DNA of 64,000 bases from Acidimicrobiia bacterium (GTDB lineage Bacteria; Actinomycetota; Acidimicrobiia; Acidimicrobiales; MedAcidi-G1), in NCBI GenBank assembly GCA_012959995.1, contig DUCC01000012.1, positions 59,229-123,228 of the forward strand, given 5' to 3'. A model generated the notes under the pieces. It saw only the letters and a program-made list of their open reading frames with translations, searched no databases and was not told the DNA's origin. Position numbers and translations under genes: made by a program. Below, in pieces: positions 1-9,578 of the stretch; the stretch's first letter is position 1; each line of letters begins with the position of its first letter.

Positions 1-681
1 GGCGATAAGGCGCTGAGCGGTTTCGGCGGCCACGGCAGCATCTCGGCAGTAAGCATCGGCTCCGATGGCTTCGCCAAATTCTTCGTTGAGGGGGGCTCCG
101 CCTACGATGACTATGTATTCCTCGCGAAGGCTTTTCTCTTTGAGGACGTCGATAACGACCTTCATGTAGGGCATGGTGGTGGTCAACAAAGCGGACATGC
201 CAAGGAAATCTGGCTTGTGTTCATCTAGAGCGCCGAGGAATTCTTCAACATCGGTGTTGATGCCCAGGTCGATAACTTCGAAGCCGGCACCTTCGAGCAT
301 CATGCCCACCAAGTTTTTCCCAATATCGTGGATGTCTCCCTTGACGGTACCGATAACGATTTTGCCAATCGGTTCTACGCCGGTTTCGGCCAGCAGGGGG
401 CGCAAGATGGCCATGCCGGCTTTCATGGCGTTGGCCGAGAGAAGTACCTCGGGGACAAAGAGGATGCCGTCGCGGAAGTCGATGCCGACGATGCGCATTC
501 CTTCTACTAGGGCGTCGTTGAGTACCCGTCCGGGTTCCCAGCCGCGGGCTAATAAAATGTTGGTGCCTTCGGCAATTTCGTCGGCCAGTCCGTCGTAAAG
601 GTCGTCATGCATTTGGGCGGCGAGGTCCTCGTCGGACAGGTCGGCTAAGATGATTTCTTCTTCGGGTTGTTCTTCTACCAT
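1..681 (-). CDS. Corrinoid (B12-binding) methyltransferase protein, MtbC/MttC-like, 3' end cut by window
   Basis: The chain reads 227 residues from an ATG preceded by GGAGGAACC and is still open at base 1, so only a few C-terminal residues are probably missing. An N-terminal helical cap (about 15-100) is followed by a B12-binding Rossmann domain. This domain contains GTVKGDIHDIGKN, whose Asp116-x-His118 supplies the lower cobalt ligand, and later GMSALLTTTM and VIVGGAP. In this family the protein carries a methyl group between a substrate-specific MttB-type methyltransferase and a folate methyltransferase. An MttB homologue lies at 36300-37841, which fits a glycine-betaine or methylamine role. 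The gene is divergent from an IclR regulator, with several operator-like palindromes between them. The exact substrate partner is inferred. Confidence 0.9.
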   Translation of the reverse strand, partial: MVEEQPEEEIILADLSDEDLAAQMHDDLYDGLADEIAEGTNILLARGWEPGRVLNDALVEGMRIVGIDFRDGILFVPEVLLSANAMKAGMAILRPLLAETGVEPIGKIVIGTVKGDIHDIGKNLVGMMLEGAGFEVIDLGINTDVEEFLGALDEHKPDFLGMSALLTTTMPYMKVVIDVLKEKSLREEYIVIVGGAPLNEEFGEAIGADAYCRDAAVAAETAQRLIA

Positions 682-730
682 GGTTCCTCCGTAGATAAGG
701 GACGTGCCCTATTGGCCGCTTTATGAGACG

Positions 731-853
731 AACCCACAAAGTGGTGAATTTTGCAATGTTCCCATAATGCGGGAAATACCTATATGGTGGGAACTCTACT
801 CATCTTTTCACTAAGCGTCCACCATCATCTCCATACTTCCCGGATGGTGGCAA
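731..853. promoter_or_regulatory. Cluster of four operator-like palindromes between corrinoid gene and iclR
   Basis: Four imperfect copies of a TTCCC-N7-GGGAA palindrome lie in this divergent intergenic region. They are at 731-747 (weakest), 759-775 (TTCCCATAATGCGGGAA, nearly perfect), 777-793 (TACCTATATGGTGGGAA) and 837-853 (TTCCCGGATGGTGGCAA). The same pattern recurs before other betaine genes in the window, with its closest match at 38650-38666. Binding by the adjacent IclR protein is inferred, not shown. Confidence 0.65.
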
Positions 854-883
854 GCAGCCAAAAGTTACCCAAAGAGGCAAAAT

Positions 884-1636
884 ATGAAAACTGTACAAAG
901 CATTGATCGGGCGTTCTCCCTTCTTGAAGAAATCACGCGAAAACCAGCCGGCATAAGTGACCTGGCCCGCAGCGTAGATCTGCCCACCAGCACGGTGGCT
1001 CGGTTGCTTTACACCTTGGAAGACTTAGGGGCAATCGTGCGCACAGCCGACGACACCACTTACCAAATCGGCCCGGCTTTATTGACCATGGCCACCACCG
1101 TGGACCCCACACAAAGCCTCTTGGCCGTTGCTCAACCGCATTTGCTTGACCTCGTAGAGGCTCTGGGCGAAACGGTTGGCTTGTCTATACCCGCCGGTTA
1201 TGACGTGCATTATATCGGTGAGGCAGATTCTCCCCATCCGGTTCAGATAAGAGATTGGACCGGGGTGAGTTTACCCATGCATGTGGTGCCTGCCGGCTTG
1301 GTCATTTTGTCTCAATGGCCAAACGATGCAGTAGACAGATTTCTGGATCGGCCGCTTGATCGCTTTACCTCAAAAACGGTGATCGACCCTGAGCAGATTC
1401 GTCCACGCCTGGAGGTTGCTCGCCGTCAGGGCTACCTATGGGCCCACGAAGAATTCTCTGAAGGCATTAACTCGGTGGCTGCCCCGCTCTACAACAACAC
1501 TGGCGTGGTGATGGGTGCGTTGCATAGTCACGGGCCGGCCTATCGTTTTCCCGACGAAACCATGGAAGAAATCATTGGCCAGCGGTTAGCTCAAGTAGCA
1601 GCCATTATCTCTGAAGCCTTGGGATACCACCCTTAA
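884..1636 (+). CDS. IclR-family transcriptional regulator (first copy)
   Basis: A 250-residue protein with the IclR layout. Residues 1-60 hold a winged helix-turn-helix (SIDRAFSLLEEI, then DLARSVDLPTSTVARLLYTL), and about 75-245 form the effector-binding domain (LSIPAGYDVHYIGEAD, EFSEGINSVAAPLYN). IclR proteins bind a small ligand and repress or activate nearby catabolic genes. It is divergent from the corrinoid gene and begins a same-strand run with a permease and an SDR. A second IclR protein at 37838-38608 shares the layout (EYVPGLSSCAAAICG), so the two may read related operators. The ligand is unknown; a betaine or its breakdown product is a reasonable guess. Confidence 0.9.
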   Translation: MKTVQSIDRAFSLLEEITRKPAGISDLARSVDLPTSTVARLLYTLEDLGAIVRTADDTTYQIGPALLTMATTVDPTQSLLAVAQPHLLDLVEALGETVGLSIPAGYDVHYIGEADSPHPVQIRDWTGVSLPMHVVPAGLVILSQWPNDAVDRFLDRPLDRFTSKTVIDPEQIRPRLEVARRQGYLWAHEEFSEGINSVAAPLYNNTGVVMGALHSHGPAYRFPDETMEEIIGQRLAQVAAIISEALGYHP

Positions 1637-1661
1637 AAAACATGAAAAGGCCGGGTTAAAC

Positions 1662-2489
1662 ATGTCGGCGATTTATGGAGTAGCAGCAGCACTAGGGGTC
1701 GGGGTGGGCGATCATTTCACCCGCAACTCCTCAGACCGTGCCACCATCAGTCAGTCGTTAGGGGCGTTCCTTTTTGGCGGTTTTTTTCTTGCTCTCACCG
1801 CAGCAGCGGTAGCGGGTAGCGAGTGGCGAACCGTTGACTTGTTGATCGGAGCGGCCAGCGGGTTTATCGGAGTGGCTGCGTTGGGCGCGCTTTACTTGGG
1901 TTACCAGTCGGCCAACGTGGCAGTCGTGGGCCCTCCGGCTGCTGTTCTCTCAGTGGCCTTACCTACGGTGTTTTCTTTACTTTGGGGAAACGCTCCGTCA
2001 TCAGCAGTATTAGGTGGCATTGCTTTGGGAGTGCTTTCTGTACTGCTCATTACCTTTGATCCGAATTTTACGGGCGACTTAAAAAAGGGCGTGCTTTTTA
2101 GTGCTCTCTCCGGAGTCAGTTACGCCGCTCTTTTCGTGGTGCTTGACCTGGCCTCTCCAGAGAGCGGGCATTGGCCGATGGTTTCGCAAAGGTTGGTGGG
2201 TTTTGGAGTTTTTGCTTTTTTGAGCAAACGGGCCACGGTTTCGATATTTCCAGATCGACGAGCGATTGGGCTAGCCAGCCTGGGCGCTTTTTGGGGCGGG
2301 CTAGGCGCATTGTCTTTTCTTTACGGCTTGCAACATGGCGACCTCGCCCCAGTTGCTGCCGCCGGTACGCAGTACGCCGCCGTCACCGTGGCCTGTGGTT
2401 GGCTTTTTCGGGGAGAAACTCTACGCCTCTGGCAATGGCTAGGGCTGTTGGGCACTATGGGTTCGCTGACCCTCATTGTCTTTGGCTAA
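1662..2489 (+). CDS. DMT/EamA-type membrane transporter
   Basis: A 275-residue, very hydrophobic protein with about ten predicted membrane helices arranged as two repeated halves, typical of the drug/metabolite transporter (EamA) superfamily. The N-terminal GVAAALGVGVGDHFTRNSS and the late GDLAPVAAAGTQYAAVTVACGWLFRGE resemble helix ends in this family. It lies 25 bases after iclR and before an SDR gene, so it is probably co-transcribed. It could move a betaine-pathway metabolite, but these proteins vary widely in substrate and nothing here fixes it. Confidence 0.8.
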   Translation: MSAIYGVAAALGVGVGDHFTRNSSDRATISQSLGAFLFGGFFLALTAAAVAGSEWRTVDLLIGAASGFIGVAALGALYLGYQSANVAVVGPPAAVLSVALPTVFSLLWGNAPSSAVLGGIALGVLSVLLITFDPNFTGDLKKGVLFSALSGVSYAALFVVLDLASPESGHWPMVSQRLVGFGVFAFLSKRATVSIFPDRRAIGLASLGAFWGGLGALSFLYGLQHGDLAPVAAAGTQYAAVTVACGWLFRGETLRLWQWLGLLGTMGSLTLIVFG

Positions 2490-2547
2490 GGACGCCATCT
2501 TTTTAGGATCAACGGTCTTGGATCCAAGCAGGGAATAGGATTCATCT

Positions 2548-3354
2548 ATGACGAGAGCGAACAAAGATTCTGCTGAGAGTTCAACTACTGGGCAGCAAAG
2601 GGTATTGATTACGGCAGGAGCCTCAGGTATTGGCGCGGCCATGGTGACTGCTTTTTTAGACGATGAGGCTCAAGTGCATGTTGCTGACTTGCCGGGGCAA
2701 CTCCACGACCTTCCTCCCGGAGTTACGGCCACCGCCGCAGACGTGTCGGACCCTGACCAGGTAGATCAACTTTTTGACGAAGCGGTGCAGGTCATGGGTG
2801 GGGTAGATGTGTTGTGCAACAACGTGGGCATCGCTGGGCCAACCGGGGCGCTAGAGGAACTTGAGGTATCCGAGTGGGACCGAACGATGGCCGTCAACGT
2901 GCGCTCCATGTTTCTTTGTTGCCGTCGGGCCATCCCGTTGATGAGAGCCCAAGAGTCCGGAATTATTTTGAATACGGCTTCCACGGCGGGCTTAGTGGGC
3001 TACCCCTTGCGGAGCCCTTACGCCGCTTCAAAATGGGCGGTGGTGGGGTTAAGCGCCACCTTGGCCATGGAGTTGGGTGAGTTCAATATTCGGGTGAATA
3101 CCTTATGCCCGGGTTCGGTGGGTGGTGACCGCATGGATCGAGTAATCGCTGCCGAAGCTGTTGCGCTGGGTCTCTCTGAAACGGTTATTCGTGAGCGTTA
3201 CCAGGACCAAGTGTCCATGCGGTCGTTTATCGAAGGAGCGGATGTGGCTGCTATGGCAGTTTTTCTAGCTTCACCGGCGGCGCGTTTTGTTAACGGGCAG
3301 GTCATCTCGGTTGATGGTGGTTTGGAAACCCTGCGTACCGTTTTCCGCCGATAA
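2548..3354 (+). CDS. Short-chain dehydrogenase/reductase
   Basis: A 268-residue classical SDR oxidoreductase. The nucleotide-binding motif appears as TAGASGIG (about residue 32; the usual first Gly is replaced by Ala), then the structural NNVGIAG, the catalytic serine in NTASTAG and the YAASK catalytic Tyr/Lys. The end FVNGQVISVDGG is the usual SDR C-terminus. The first 25 residues before VLITAGAS are an extra polar extension, so a start further inside is possible but no better codon is obvious. It follows the iclR-permease pair and precedes the operators of the dehydrogenase operon. The substrate is unknown. Confidence 0.88.
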   Translation: MTRANKDSAESSTTGQQRVLITAGASGIGAAMVTAFLDDEAQVHVADLPGQLHDLPPGVTATAADVSDPDQVDQLFDEAVQVMGGVDVLCNNVGIAGPTGALEELEVSEWDRTMAVNVRSMFLCCRRAIPLMRAQESGIILNTASTAGLVGYPLRSPYAASKWAVVGLSATLAMELGEFNIRVNTLCPGSVGGDRMDRVIAAEAVALGLSETVIRERYQDQVSMRSFIEGADVAAMAVFLASPAARFVNGQVISVDGGLETLRTVFRR

Positions 3355-3360
3355 AAAAGT

Positions 3361-3397
3361 TTCCCGCTAGGTGGTCAGGCTTCCCATTATGTGGTTG
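3361..3397. promoter_or_regulatory. Tandem operator-like sites upstream of the dimethylglycine dehydrogenase-like operon
   Basis: Two copies of the window-wide motif stand 20 bases apart: TTCCCGCTAGGTGGTCA (3361-3377) and TTCCCATTATGTGGTTG (3381-3397). They start six bases after the SDR stop codon and 128 bases before the flavoprotein start. The left half-site is perfect in both and the right half is degenerate. Control by an IclR-type regulator is inferred from the matching sites next to the iclR genes. Confidence 0.55.
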
Positions 3398-3524
3398 ACT
3401 TTTACTTTTGTTGGATTAAGATCCCCGCAGGACACCGGCTATGTGCTCACGTGCCCTATCTTGCAAATAACCTAACCAGAGTCGCCTCTCACAGTCGGTC
3501 TCTGCTGCCTACTGGAGTATTTCA

Positions 3525-6041
3525 ATGAGCGAATTTCCCACTAACGCCAAAGTCGTGGTTATCGGGGCCGGCATCGTCGGCAACTGTTTAGTAGGTCACT
3601 TGGCCCGCTTGGGTTGGACCGACCTTGTTCTCATAGAAAAAGGGCCTCTTCCTAACCCCGGCGGCTCCACTGGCCACGCCTCAAACTTCATTTTTCCGGT
3701 TGACCACAATAAAGAAATGGCCCTGCTAGGCGAGCAAAGCGCCGACCAATACCGAGACATGGACCTCTCAGTAGATTCTGGCGGCATCGAAGTCGCCCGT
3801 ACCCAAGAACGCATGGATGAACTTGACCGCCGCATGACCTCCGCTAAAGCCTGGGGTATCGAAGCCCACCTACTCAGCCCAGCCGAAGTAAAAGAACTCG
3901 TTCCCTTCATCAACGAAGAGGTCATCTTGGGCGGTTTCTACTGCCCAACCGTTTCGGTCGTTGACTCGCTAGAAACCGGCACCGTAATGCGCAAAGAAGC
4001 CATCGAAACCGCCGGCTGTCAAGTATTCGCCAACACCGAAGTTCTGGACATCGAAACCACCCAAGGCGAAGGCGGCGTCACCACGGTGAGCGCCGTAGTC
4101 ACCGACAAAGGCCGTATCGAAGCCGAGTACGTGGTCGTGGCCTGCGGCGTGTGGTCAAACCGCATCGCCAACATGGCCGGAGCCACCATCCCCTTGGTGC
4201 CCACCGTGCACCAAATGGCCGACGTGGGCCCCATGGACATCTTGGCCGAAACCAACAACGAAATCGGCTACCCCATCGTGCGCGACATGGACACCTTCTG
4301 TTACGAGCGCCAATCCTCAGGCTCCATGGAAGTCGGCTCCTACGGCCACCGGGCCATCTTGCATCACCCCGATGAAATCCCCTCCAACCAAGAAGCCGCC
4401 TTATCGCCCACCGAAATGCCCTTCACCCCCGATGACTTCGATGACCAAATGGAAACAGCCATCGAACTCATAGACATGCTTGGCGACGCCGAAATAAAAT
4501 ACGCCATCAATGGTTTGCTGTCTTTAACACCCGACGGCATGCCCTGCCTCGGCGAAACTATTGAGGTACGTAACCTTTGGTCAGCGGCCGCCGTTTGGGT
4601 AAAAGAAGGCCCCGGCATGGCTCAAGTAGTCGCCGAATGGATGACCTACGGCTACCCCCGAGTTATCGACGCCCACGGCGCAGACCTGGCTCGCTTTTAC
4701 GAAGGCGAACGCTCCGACGAACACATCTGGTCACGAGCCGACGAAAGCTTCATCAAAACCTACGGCATCGTGCACCCCGCCGAGCAATGGGAAGGGCGCC
4801 GCAACATCGACGTCGGCCCCTATTTCTCACGCCAAGAAGACCTCGACGCCATGTTTTTCCAAGCCCGCACCTGGGAACGCCCCCAGTGGTACGGCGCCAA
4901 CGCCGACCTTGTCGAGCGCTACGACCTTTCGGAACGCACCGTGGAATGGGACAACCGGTGGTGGAGCCCCATCACCGTTGGCGAACACCTCAACCTGCGA
5001 GAAAACTGCGGCCTAGTAGACCTCAGCGCCTTCCAAATCTACGAACTCGAAGGCCCGGGGGCCGTCCAGTACGCCGACTACCTCGCCGTAAATAAAGTAG
5101 ACGTCGCCGTAGGCCGCTCTATCTACACCCCGTGGCTAACCCCCGACGGCGGTTTCCACTCTGACCTCACCATGATGCGCACCGCCCAAGACAAGGTACG
5201 CATCGTCACCGGGGTATTCGACGGCGGCCGTGACTCTTTCTGGGTCAACCGCCACATGCCCCTCGACGGTTCGGTGAAGTTCACCAACATCACCAAACAG
5301 GTCACCACCTTAGGTTTATGGGGCCCCAACGCCCCGACCGTGTTAGGCCAACTCACCGATGCTGACCTTTCACAAAACGGATCACCTTACGGCTCGGTCA
5401 TAGACGTAGAAATTGCTGGCCTGCCCTGCACCCTCTTTAGAGTTTCTTACGTGGGCGATACCGGTTGGGAAATCTACACCAACTGGGCCAACGGGCCCGC
5501 TTTGTGGGATGCCCTCATGGCCGCTGGCGCCGACCAAGGTATTCGCCCCACCGGCGGCGGCGTTTACGGCAGCTCCGGACGCTTAGAAAAGGGTTACCGC
5601 CTGATGGGCGCCGAATTGGAAAGCGAATACAACCCGTTAGAAGCCGGGTTGGCTCGCCCCAAGGTAAAAGCCGCCGACTTTATTGGTAAAGAGGCCTACC
5701 TAGCGGCCCGTGAAGGGACCACTGAAGTAGCAATGTGCACCCTGACCGTAGAAGACCAAACCGATAGCCAAGGCCACCAACGCTTTATGCAGGGTGGGAA
5801 CGAACCCATCTTGACGTTAGATGGCGGTCGCATTGTGGACTCCCACGGGCGAGCCAGTCGAGTAACCTCAGCCGGCTTTGGTCCCTCTGTTGGCAAGCAC
5901 CTGCTTATGGCCTACTTGCCCACCGAACTGGCGGCACCCGGTACCGATCTGCAGGTCATGTACATGAACGAACTGTTCCCGGTCAAGGTGGGCTCTACCG
6001 GTGCCATCTTTGATCCGGAAAACACTCGTCTCAAGTCCTAG
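3525..6041 (+). CDS. Dimethylglycine/sarcosine dehydrogenase-like FAD-folate protein (first copy)
   Basis: An 838-residue two-part enzyme. Residues about 8-380 are a DAO-type FAD domain starting VVVIGAGIVGNCLVGHLARLG. The STGHASNF segment places a His where related enzymes bind FAD covalently. Residues about 430-830 are a GcvT-like folate-binding half with FAO_M, GCV_T (TTLGLWGPNAP, VSYVGDTGWEIY) and C-terminal GCV_T domains (NPLEAGLARPKVKAADFIGKEAYL). Length and order match dimethylglycine dehydrogenase and sarcosine dehydrogenase, which remove an N-methyl group and load it on tetrahydrofolate. The ATG follows GGAG. The ETF genes start eight bases downstream, giving an electron acceptor. Which methylated glycine it uses cannot be read from sequence. 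Confidence 0.85.
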   Translation: MSEFPTNAKVVVIGAGIVGNCLVGHLARLGWTDLVLIEKGPLPNPGGSTGHASNFIFPVDHNKEMALLGEQSADQYRDMDLSVDSGGIEVARTQERMDELDRRMTSAKAWGIEAHLLSPAEVKELVPFINEEVILGGFYCPTVSVVDSLETGTVMRKEAIETAGCQVFANTEVLDIETTQGEGGVTTVSAVVTDKGRIEAEYVVVACGVWSNRIANMAGATIPLVPTVHQMADVGPMDILAETNNEIGYPIVRDMDTFCYERQSSGSMEVGSYGHRAILHHPDEIPSNQEAALSPTEMPFTPDDFDDQMETAIELIDMLGDAEIKYAINGLLSLTPDGMPCLGETIEVRNLWSAAAVWVKEGPGMAQVVAEWMTYGYPRVIDAHGADLARFYEGERSDEHIWSRADESFIKTYGIVHPAEQWEGRRNIDVGPYFSRQEDLDAMFFQARTWERPQWYGANADLVERYDLSERTVEWDNRWWSPITVGEHLNLRENCGLVDLSAFQIYELEGPGAVQYADYLAVNKVDVAVGRSIYTPWLTPDGGFHSDLTMMRTAQDKVRIVTGVFDGGRDSFWVNRHMPLDGSVKFTNITKQVTTLGLWGPNAPTVLGQLTDADLSQNGSPYGSVIDVEIAGLPCTLFRVSYVGDTGWEIYTNWANGPALWDALMAAGADQGIRPTGGGVYGSSGRLEKGYRLMGAELESEYNPLEAGLARPKVKAADFIGKEAYLAAREGTTEVAMCTLTVEDQTDSQGHQRFMQGGNEPILTLDGGRIVDSHGRASRVTSAGFGPSVGKHLLMAYLPTELAAPGTDLQVMYMNELFPVKVGSTGAIFDPENTRLKS

Positions 6042-6049
6042 GAGCCATC

Positions 6050-6817
6050 ATGCGACTTTTGGTTTGTGTTAAGCGTGTGCCGGCGCCCGGAGCACGCATC
6101 AATATTACGGCCGATGAACAAGCAGTGGATTCCGCTCACCTTGGTTTTACCACCAGCCCCCACGAAGAATGTGCGCTGGAAGAAGCAGTACAAATTGCTG
6201 AAGCCCACGAAGGCCAGGTCACGGTGCTTACCTTGGGACCCGCCGAAGCCGAAGAACAATTGCGCTACGCAGCCAGCGTGGGAGCAAACCACTTCGTCTT
6301 ATTGCCTATAACCGAAGTGGACTGGGATGCCCAACGCACCGCAGCGGCCTTAGCTAAAGCTATCAGCGACCTTGAAGAGGCCGAAGGGCCATTCGATTTG
6401 GTACTTTTCGGCAACGAATCTGCCGATGCCGGCGGGTTTCAAGTAGGGGTACGCGTTGCTCACGCCTTGGGCCGCCCCATTGTCAACGGTATTAAAGGCA
6501 TAGACGTAGCCGAAGGCACGGTCACCGCTCGTCGTGAAATAGACGGAGGTTTCGAAGTTTATGAAATACCCACCCCGGCCGTTTTGGGTATTAAAGAAGG
6601 TATCAACTTGCCTCGTTACCCAACCATGAAGGGTCGCTTGGCTTCGAAAAAAGCAGTAATAGAAGCCACCGAACCTACCTCCGAACCGGGCGGCCAAAAG
6701 CGACGCCGATTGCATCGCCCTGAAGAAGCGGCCTCCACTACAGTAATTCTTGGCGAAGGCCCCGAGGCGGCCCCGGCCGTTGTTGACTTGTTAGAAGAAC
6801 TTGGGGTGCTGTCATGA
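6050..6817 (+). CDS. etfB: Electron transfer flavoprotein beta subunit
   Basis: A 255-residue ETF beta/FixA protein: MRLLVCVKRVPAPG at the start, then a conserved ALEEAVQIAE and the signature region LGRPIVNGIKGIDV, then AVLGIKEGINLPRYPTMKGRLASKK. With EtfA it forms an FAD/AMP heterodimer that carries electrons from flavin dehydrogenases to the quinone pool. AGGAG lies just before the ATG, eight bases after the dehydrogenase stop, and the gene overlaps etfA by four bases (ATGA). Its place suggests it is dedicated to the dehydrogenase upstream rather than to general beta-oxidation. Confidence 0.94.
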   Translation: MRLLVCVKRVPAPGARINITADEQAVDSAHLGFTTSPHEECALEEAVQIAEAHEGQVTVLTLGPAEAEEQLRYAASVGANHFVLLPITEVDWDAQRTAAALAKAISDLEEAEGPFDLVLFGNESADAGGFQVGVRVAHALGRPIVNGIKGIDVAEGTVTARREIDGGFEVYEIPTPAVLGIKEGINLPRYPTMKGRLASKKAVIEATEPTSEPGGQKRRRLHRPEEAASTTVILGEGPEAAPAVVDLLEELGVLS

Positions 6818-7791
6818 CCCTGTTAATTCTTTGCGATCACGATCGCGGCATCTTGGCCGAGGCCTCACTAGAGGCCCTGACTTTTGGGCGTCAGTTGGCT
6901 TCCACCGCCGGTATGGCCTGCCACGCCGTAGTCATAGGCCAAGGAGCGCAAGAAGCCAGCCCACAGTTGGCGGCCTACGGTGCCGAAACCATACACGTGA
7001 TTAACCACGAGATCTTGACCGACTTCGGCCCTGAAGCTTGGGGCGAAGCGCTCACTCAATTGGTTCGATCCGTCGATGTTTCCGCAGCGATGGCTTGCGG
7101 CACCGACCGAGGCAACGAGGTAATGGCCCAGGTAGCCGCCCGCTTAGACGTACCTTTCGTCGCCAACTGTCTAGACGTAACCCCGAACTCTGAGCAATGG
7201 GAAATGACTCGTGTGCAGTGGGGTGGCTCGTTGCTTGAAGACGCCACCTTGGAAACCGACGGCGTCAAAATTGTTTCGGTGACCCATCACAGTTGTGAAG
7301 CCGCCCCGGCCGCCAATCCTGCTGCTGGGGCCGTGGCCGTGTTCACACCTGAACTAGAGAGCGCTCTGGCTCGCACCGTGGTAACCGACCGGGTGGTACT
7401 CACCCAAGGAATTACTTTGGCCACCGCCCCGGTAGTGGTAGGTGGCGGTCGCGGGGTGGGCTCTGCCGACGCTTTCGTACCCCTTGAAGAATTGGCCGCA
7501 GCATTAGGTGGGGTTGTGGGCTGCTCAAGAGCGGTTACCAACAACGGTTGGCGCCCTCACTCTGACCAAGTTGGACAAACCGGTACCCGAATTGCCCCGC
7601 AAATTTATATCGCTAACGGTATTTCAGGCGCCATCCAGCATTGGGTGGGCGCCATGGCGGCCAAAAACATTTTGGCTATCAATACCGACGCCGAAGCCAA
7701 TATGGTGACCAAAGCCGGTCACGCGGTAATCGGCGATCTGCATAAAGTAATACCAGCAATATTAGAAGAAATCGAACGCCGCAAAGGTTAA
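6814..7791 (+). CDS. etfA: Electron transfer flavoprotein alpha subunit
   Basis: A 325-residue ETF alpha/FixB protein. The N-terminal half packs against EtfB. The C-terminal FAD domain is clear: VVVGGGRGVGSADAFVPLEELAAALGGVVGCSRAVTNNGWRP, the TGTRIAPQIYIANGISGAIQH segment, and AINTDAEANMVTKAGHAVIGD near the end. It starts at an ATGA overlap with etfB, so the two are translated together. It closes the dehydrogenase-ETF operon and converges with pabBC only five bases later. Electrons probably pass on to an ETF-quinone oxidoreductase, which is not in this window. Confidence 0.94.
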   Translation: MTLLILCDHDRGILAEASLEALTFGRQLASTAGMACHAVVIGQGAQEASPQLAAYGAETIHVINHEILTDFGPEAWGEALTQLVRSVDVSAAMACGTDRGNEVMAQVAARLDVPFVANCLDVTPNSEQWEMTRVQWGGSLLEDATLETDGVKIVSVTHHSCEAAPAANPAAGAVAVFTPELESALARTVVTDRVVLTQGITLATAPVVVGGGRGVGSADAFVPLEELAAALGGVVGCSRAVTNNGWRPHSDQVGQTGTRIAPQIYIANGISGAIQHWVGAMAAKNILAINTDAEANMVTKAGHAVIGDLHKVIPAILEEIERRKG

Positions 7792-7796
7792 AGCGT

Positions 7797-9578
7797 TCAG
7801 CTTTGCCGAGAGGATTTTTTAGCGCTCTCTGTAGAGCGAGAAGAAAAATCAAAGACCACCGGCACCCAGCGGCGTACCGAGTTAATCATCCATGCTTTTG
7901 TCTCTGCGGTCACCTGAGTACGTAAAATAGGAGCTTCACTTATGACCCCTTGGGCCAGCAAATGCGCTCGAAAAGTGCCAGGTAGTAGCCCACAAGAGAT
8001 CGGGGGAGTCACCAACCGTCCGTCAATCTCAATTACTAAGTTCCCGGTCGTGGTTTCGGTGAGTTCTCCCCGCTCGTTCCAAAGCACCACATCAGGGGCT
8101 TGAGGGAACTGTTCCCGGGCTTGAGTAAATACATCTCGATAAGTGGTTTTGTGAAAAAGGTATTCGTTTTCGCTAAGCACCGGATGGGTGTTAAAAGGCA
8201 CCAACCACGGCTCAGTTTCAGTCAACGGAAGGTCTAAAACTTGAAGCTCGACCGCCCCGTCAGGAGCCACCAGCAAACGCAAACGGTGGGGCCCCTCAGC
8301 GGCCACCTCATCTAAAACATGGTTGACCGTTTCAAGGTCTAAGTCAAAACTAAAGTGTTGCGCTGAAGCAACCAAACGCTCAAGATGCAACGAGCGTAAA
8401 TCAACGCCATGAGTGGGGTCCCAGCGCATGGTTTCTAACAAGCGAAAATCAGGGCGGGCCCGGTTCAGGACACGAGTCTTTTGTTCAACCTCTCGCCACT
8501 CTTCATCGGGGTCGGAATCCCAGACAATGCCACCCCCTACCCCATACTCCGCTCGACCTTGGGCGAGATCTACCCATACGGTGCGGATGGCAATGTTGAA
8601 CTCGAAGTCACCGCCAGGAGCCATAACCCCGATAGCCCCGGTGTAGGCCCCTCGGCCGTCGCCTTCGAGGGCCTCAATGATCTCCGTGGTGCGTACTTTT
8701 GGTGCCCCGGTAATAGAAGCCGGAGGAAACAAAGCACTAAACACCTCCGCTACCGAAGCATCCGATTCGGCAGTCACCGTTGAGGTCATGGTATGCACGG
8801 TGGGGTAACTCTCTACGGTGTGCAAAGCTGAAACCTTGACGGAACCAAGATCGGCGATGCGGCTCAAATCGTTGCGCACCATGTCGACAATCATGGTGTT
8901 TTCGGCTAGATCTTTTTCGGAACGGGCCAAATGTTCAGCGGCCAAGGCATCCCAAAGAGGATCAGGGTGGCGGCCGATGGTGCCTTTCATTGGCCGGGCG
9001 GTGAGTTGGCGCCCTTCTCTAGAAACAAAGAGTTCCGGTGAAACCGAACACACCGCACGGTCACCAAGGTCCAGATAAGCCGCATGGTCGGCTTGTTGGG
9101 CACGCACCAGATCACCGAACAGCCCTCTCGGATCGCCAGAAAAAGGCGACCGTAAGCGCACCGTATGATTGACTTGGTAAGTTTCTCCGGCCCCAATGAG
9201 CTCTCGGATAGTACGAATGGTGGTTAGGTAGGCCGGTTGAGACCGATTGGCCACCCATGGCCCAACTTGGTAGCCCCCACTTTGGGTAGGTGGGTCTTCC
9301 CGTTGTGGGGCAGAAAAAACGCCAAAAGAAACCAGCGGAACCCGCCGCATTCGGGCAGACCGAACGGCTTGGTCAAAGGCTGGCCCCGCATCGTAAGAAA
9401 CCATGCCTACCACCCAATTACCTTGAGCAACGGCCTGTTCAGCGGCTGCTAATGCTGAAGGAACCTCGTGGAGTTCGTCGGCTCCGATGACATAAAGCGG
9501 TTGGGTAAAAGACAACCATTGCCGTACCCCGTCAAGCGGGTATTGCAACAACGCTTGCCGGACGGCCGCTTGGCTCAT
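7797..9578 (-). CDS. pabBC: Fused aminodeoxychorismate synthase component I / 4-amino-4-deoxychorismate lyase
   Basis: A 593-residue fusion. Residues about 1-350 are a chorismate-binding PabB domain: GAGETYQVNHTVRLR, ARPMKGTIGRH with the catalytic Lys, ENTMIVDMVRNDLSR, the FPPASITGAPKVRT loop and AYTGAIGVMAPGG. The rest resembles a class IV PLP aminotransferase-fold lyase (PabC: LRSLHLERLVASAQHF, WNERGELTETTTGNLVIEI). Together they give p-aminobenzoate for folate. The ATG at 9578 overlaps the DUF1015 stop as ATGA and is preferred to a GTG 18 bases upstream. A folate gene here fits the folate-linked demethylation around it. Confidence 0.88.
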   Translation of the reverse strand: MSQAAVRQALLQYPLDGVRQWLSFTQPLYVIGADELHEVPSALAAAEQAVAQGNWVVGMVSYDAGPAFDQAVRSARMRRVPLVSFGVFSAPQREDPPTQSGGYQVGPWVANRSQPAYLTTIRTIRELIGAGETYQVNHTVRLRSPFSGDPRGLFGDLVRAQQADHAAYLDLGDRAVCSVSPELFVSREGRQLTARPMKGTIGRHPDPLWDALAAEHLARSEKDLAENTMIVDMVRNDLSRIADLGSVKVSALHTVESYPTVHTMTSTVTAESDASVAEVFSALFPPASITGAPKVRTTEIIEALEGDGRGAYTGAIGVMAPGGDFEFNIAIRTVWVDLAQGRAEYGVGGGIVWDSDPDEEWREVEQKTRVLNRARPDFRLLETMRWDPTHGVDLRSLHLERLVASAQHFSFDLDLETVNHVLDEVAAEGPHRLRLLVAPDGAVELQVLDLPLTETEPWLVPFNTHPVLSENEYLFHKTTYRDVFTQAREQFPQAPDVVLWNERGELTETTTGNLVIEIDGRLVTPPISCGLLPGTFRAHLLAQGVISEAPILRTQVTAETKAWMINSVRRWVPVVFDFSSRSTESAKKSSRQS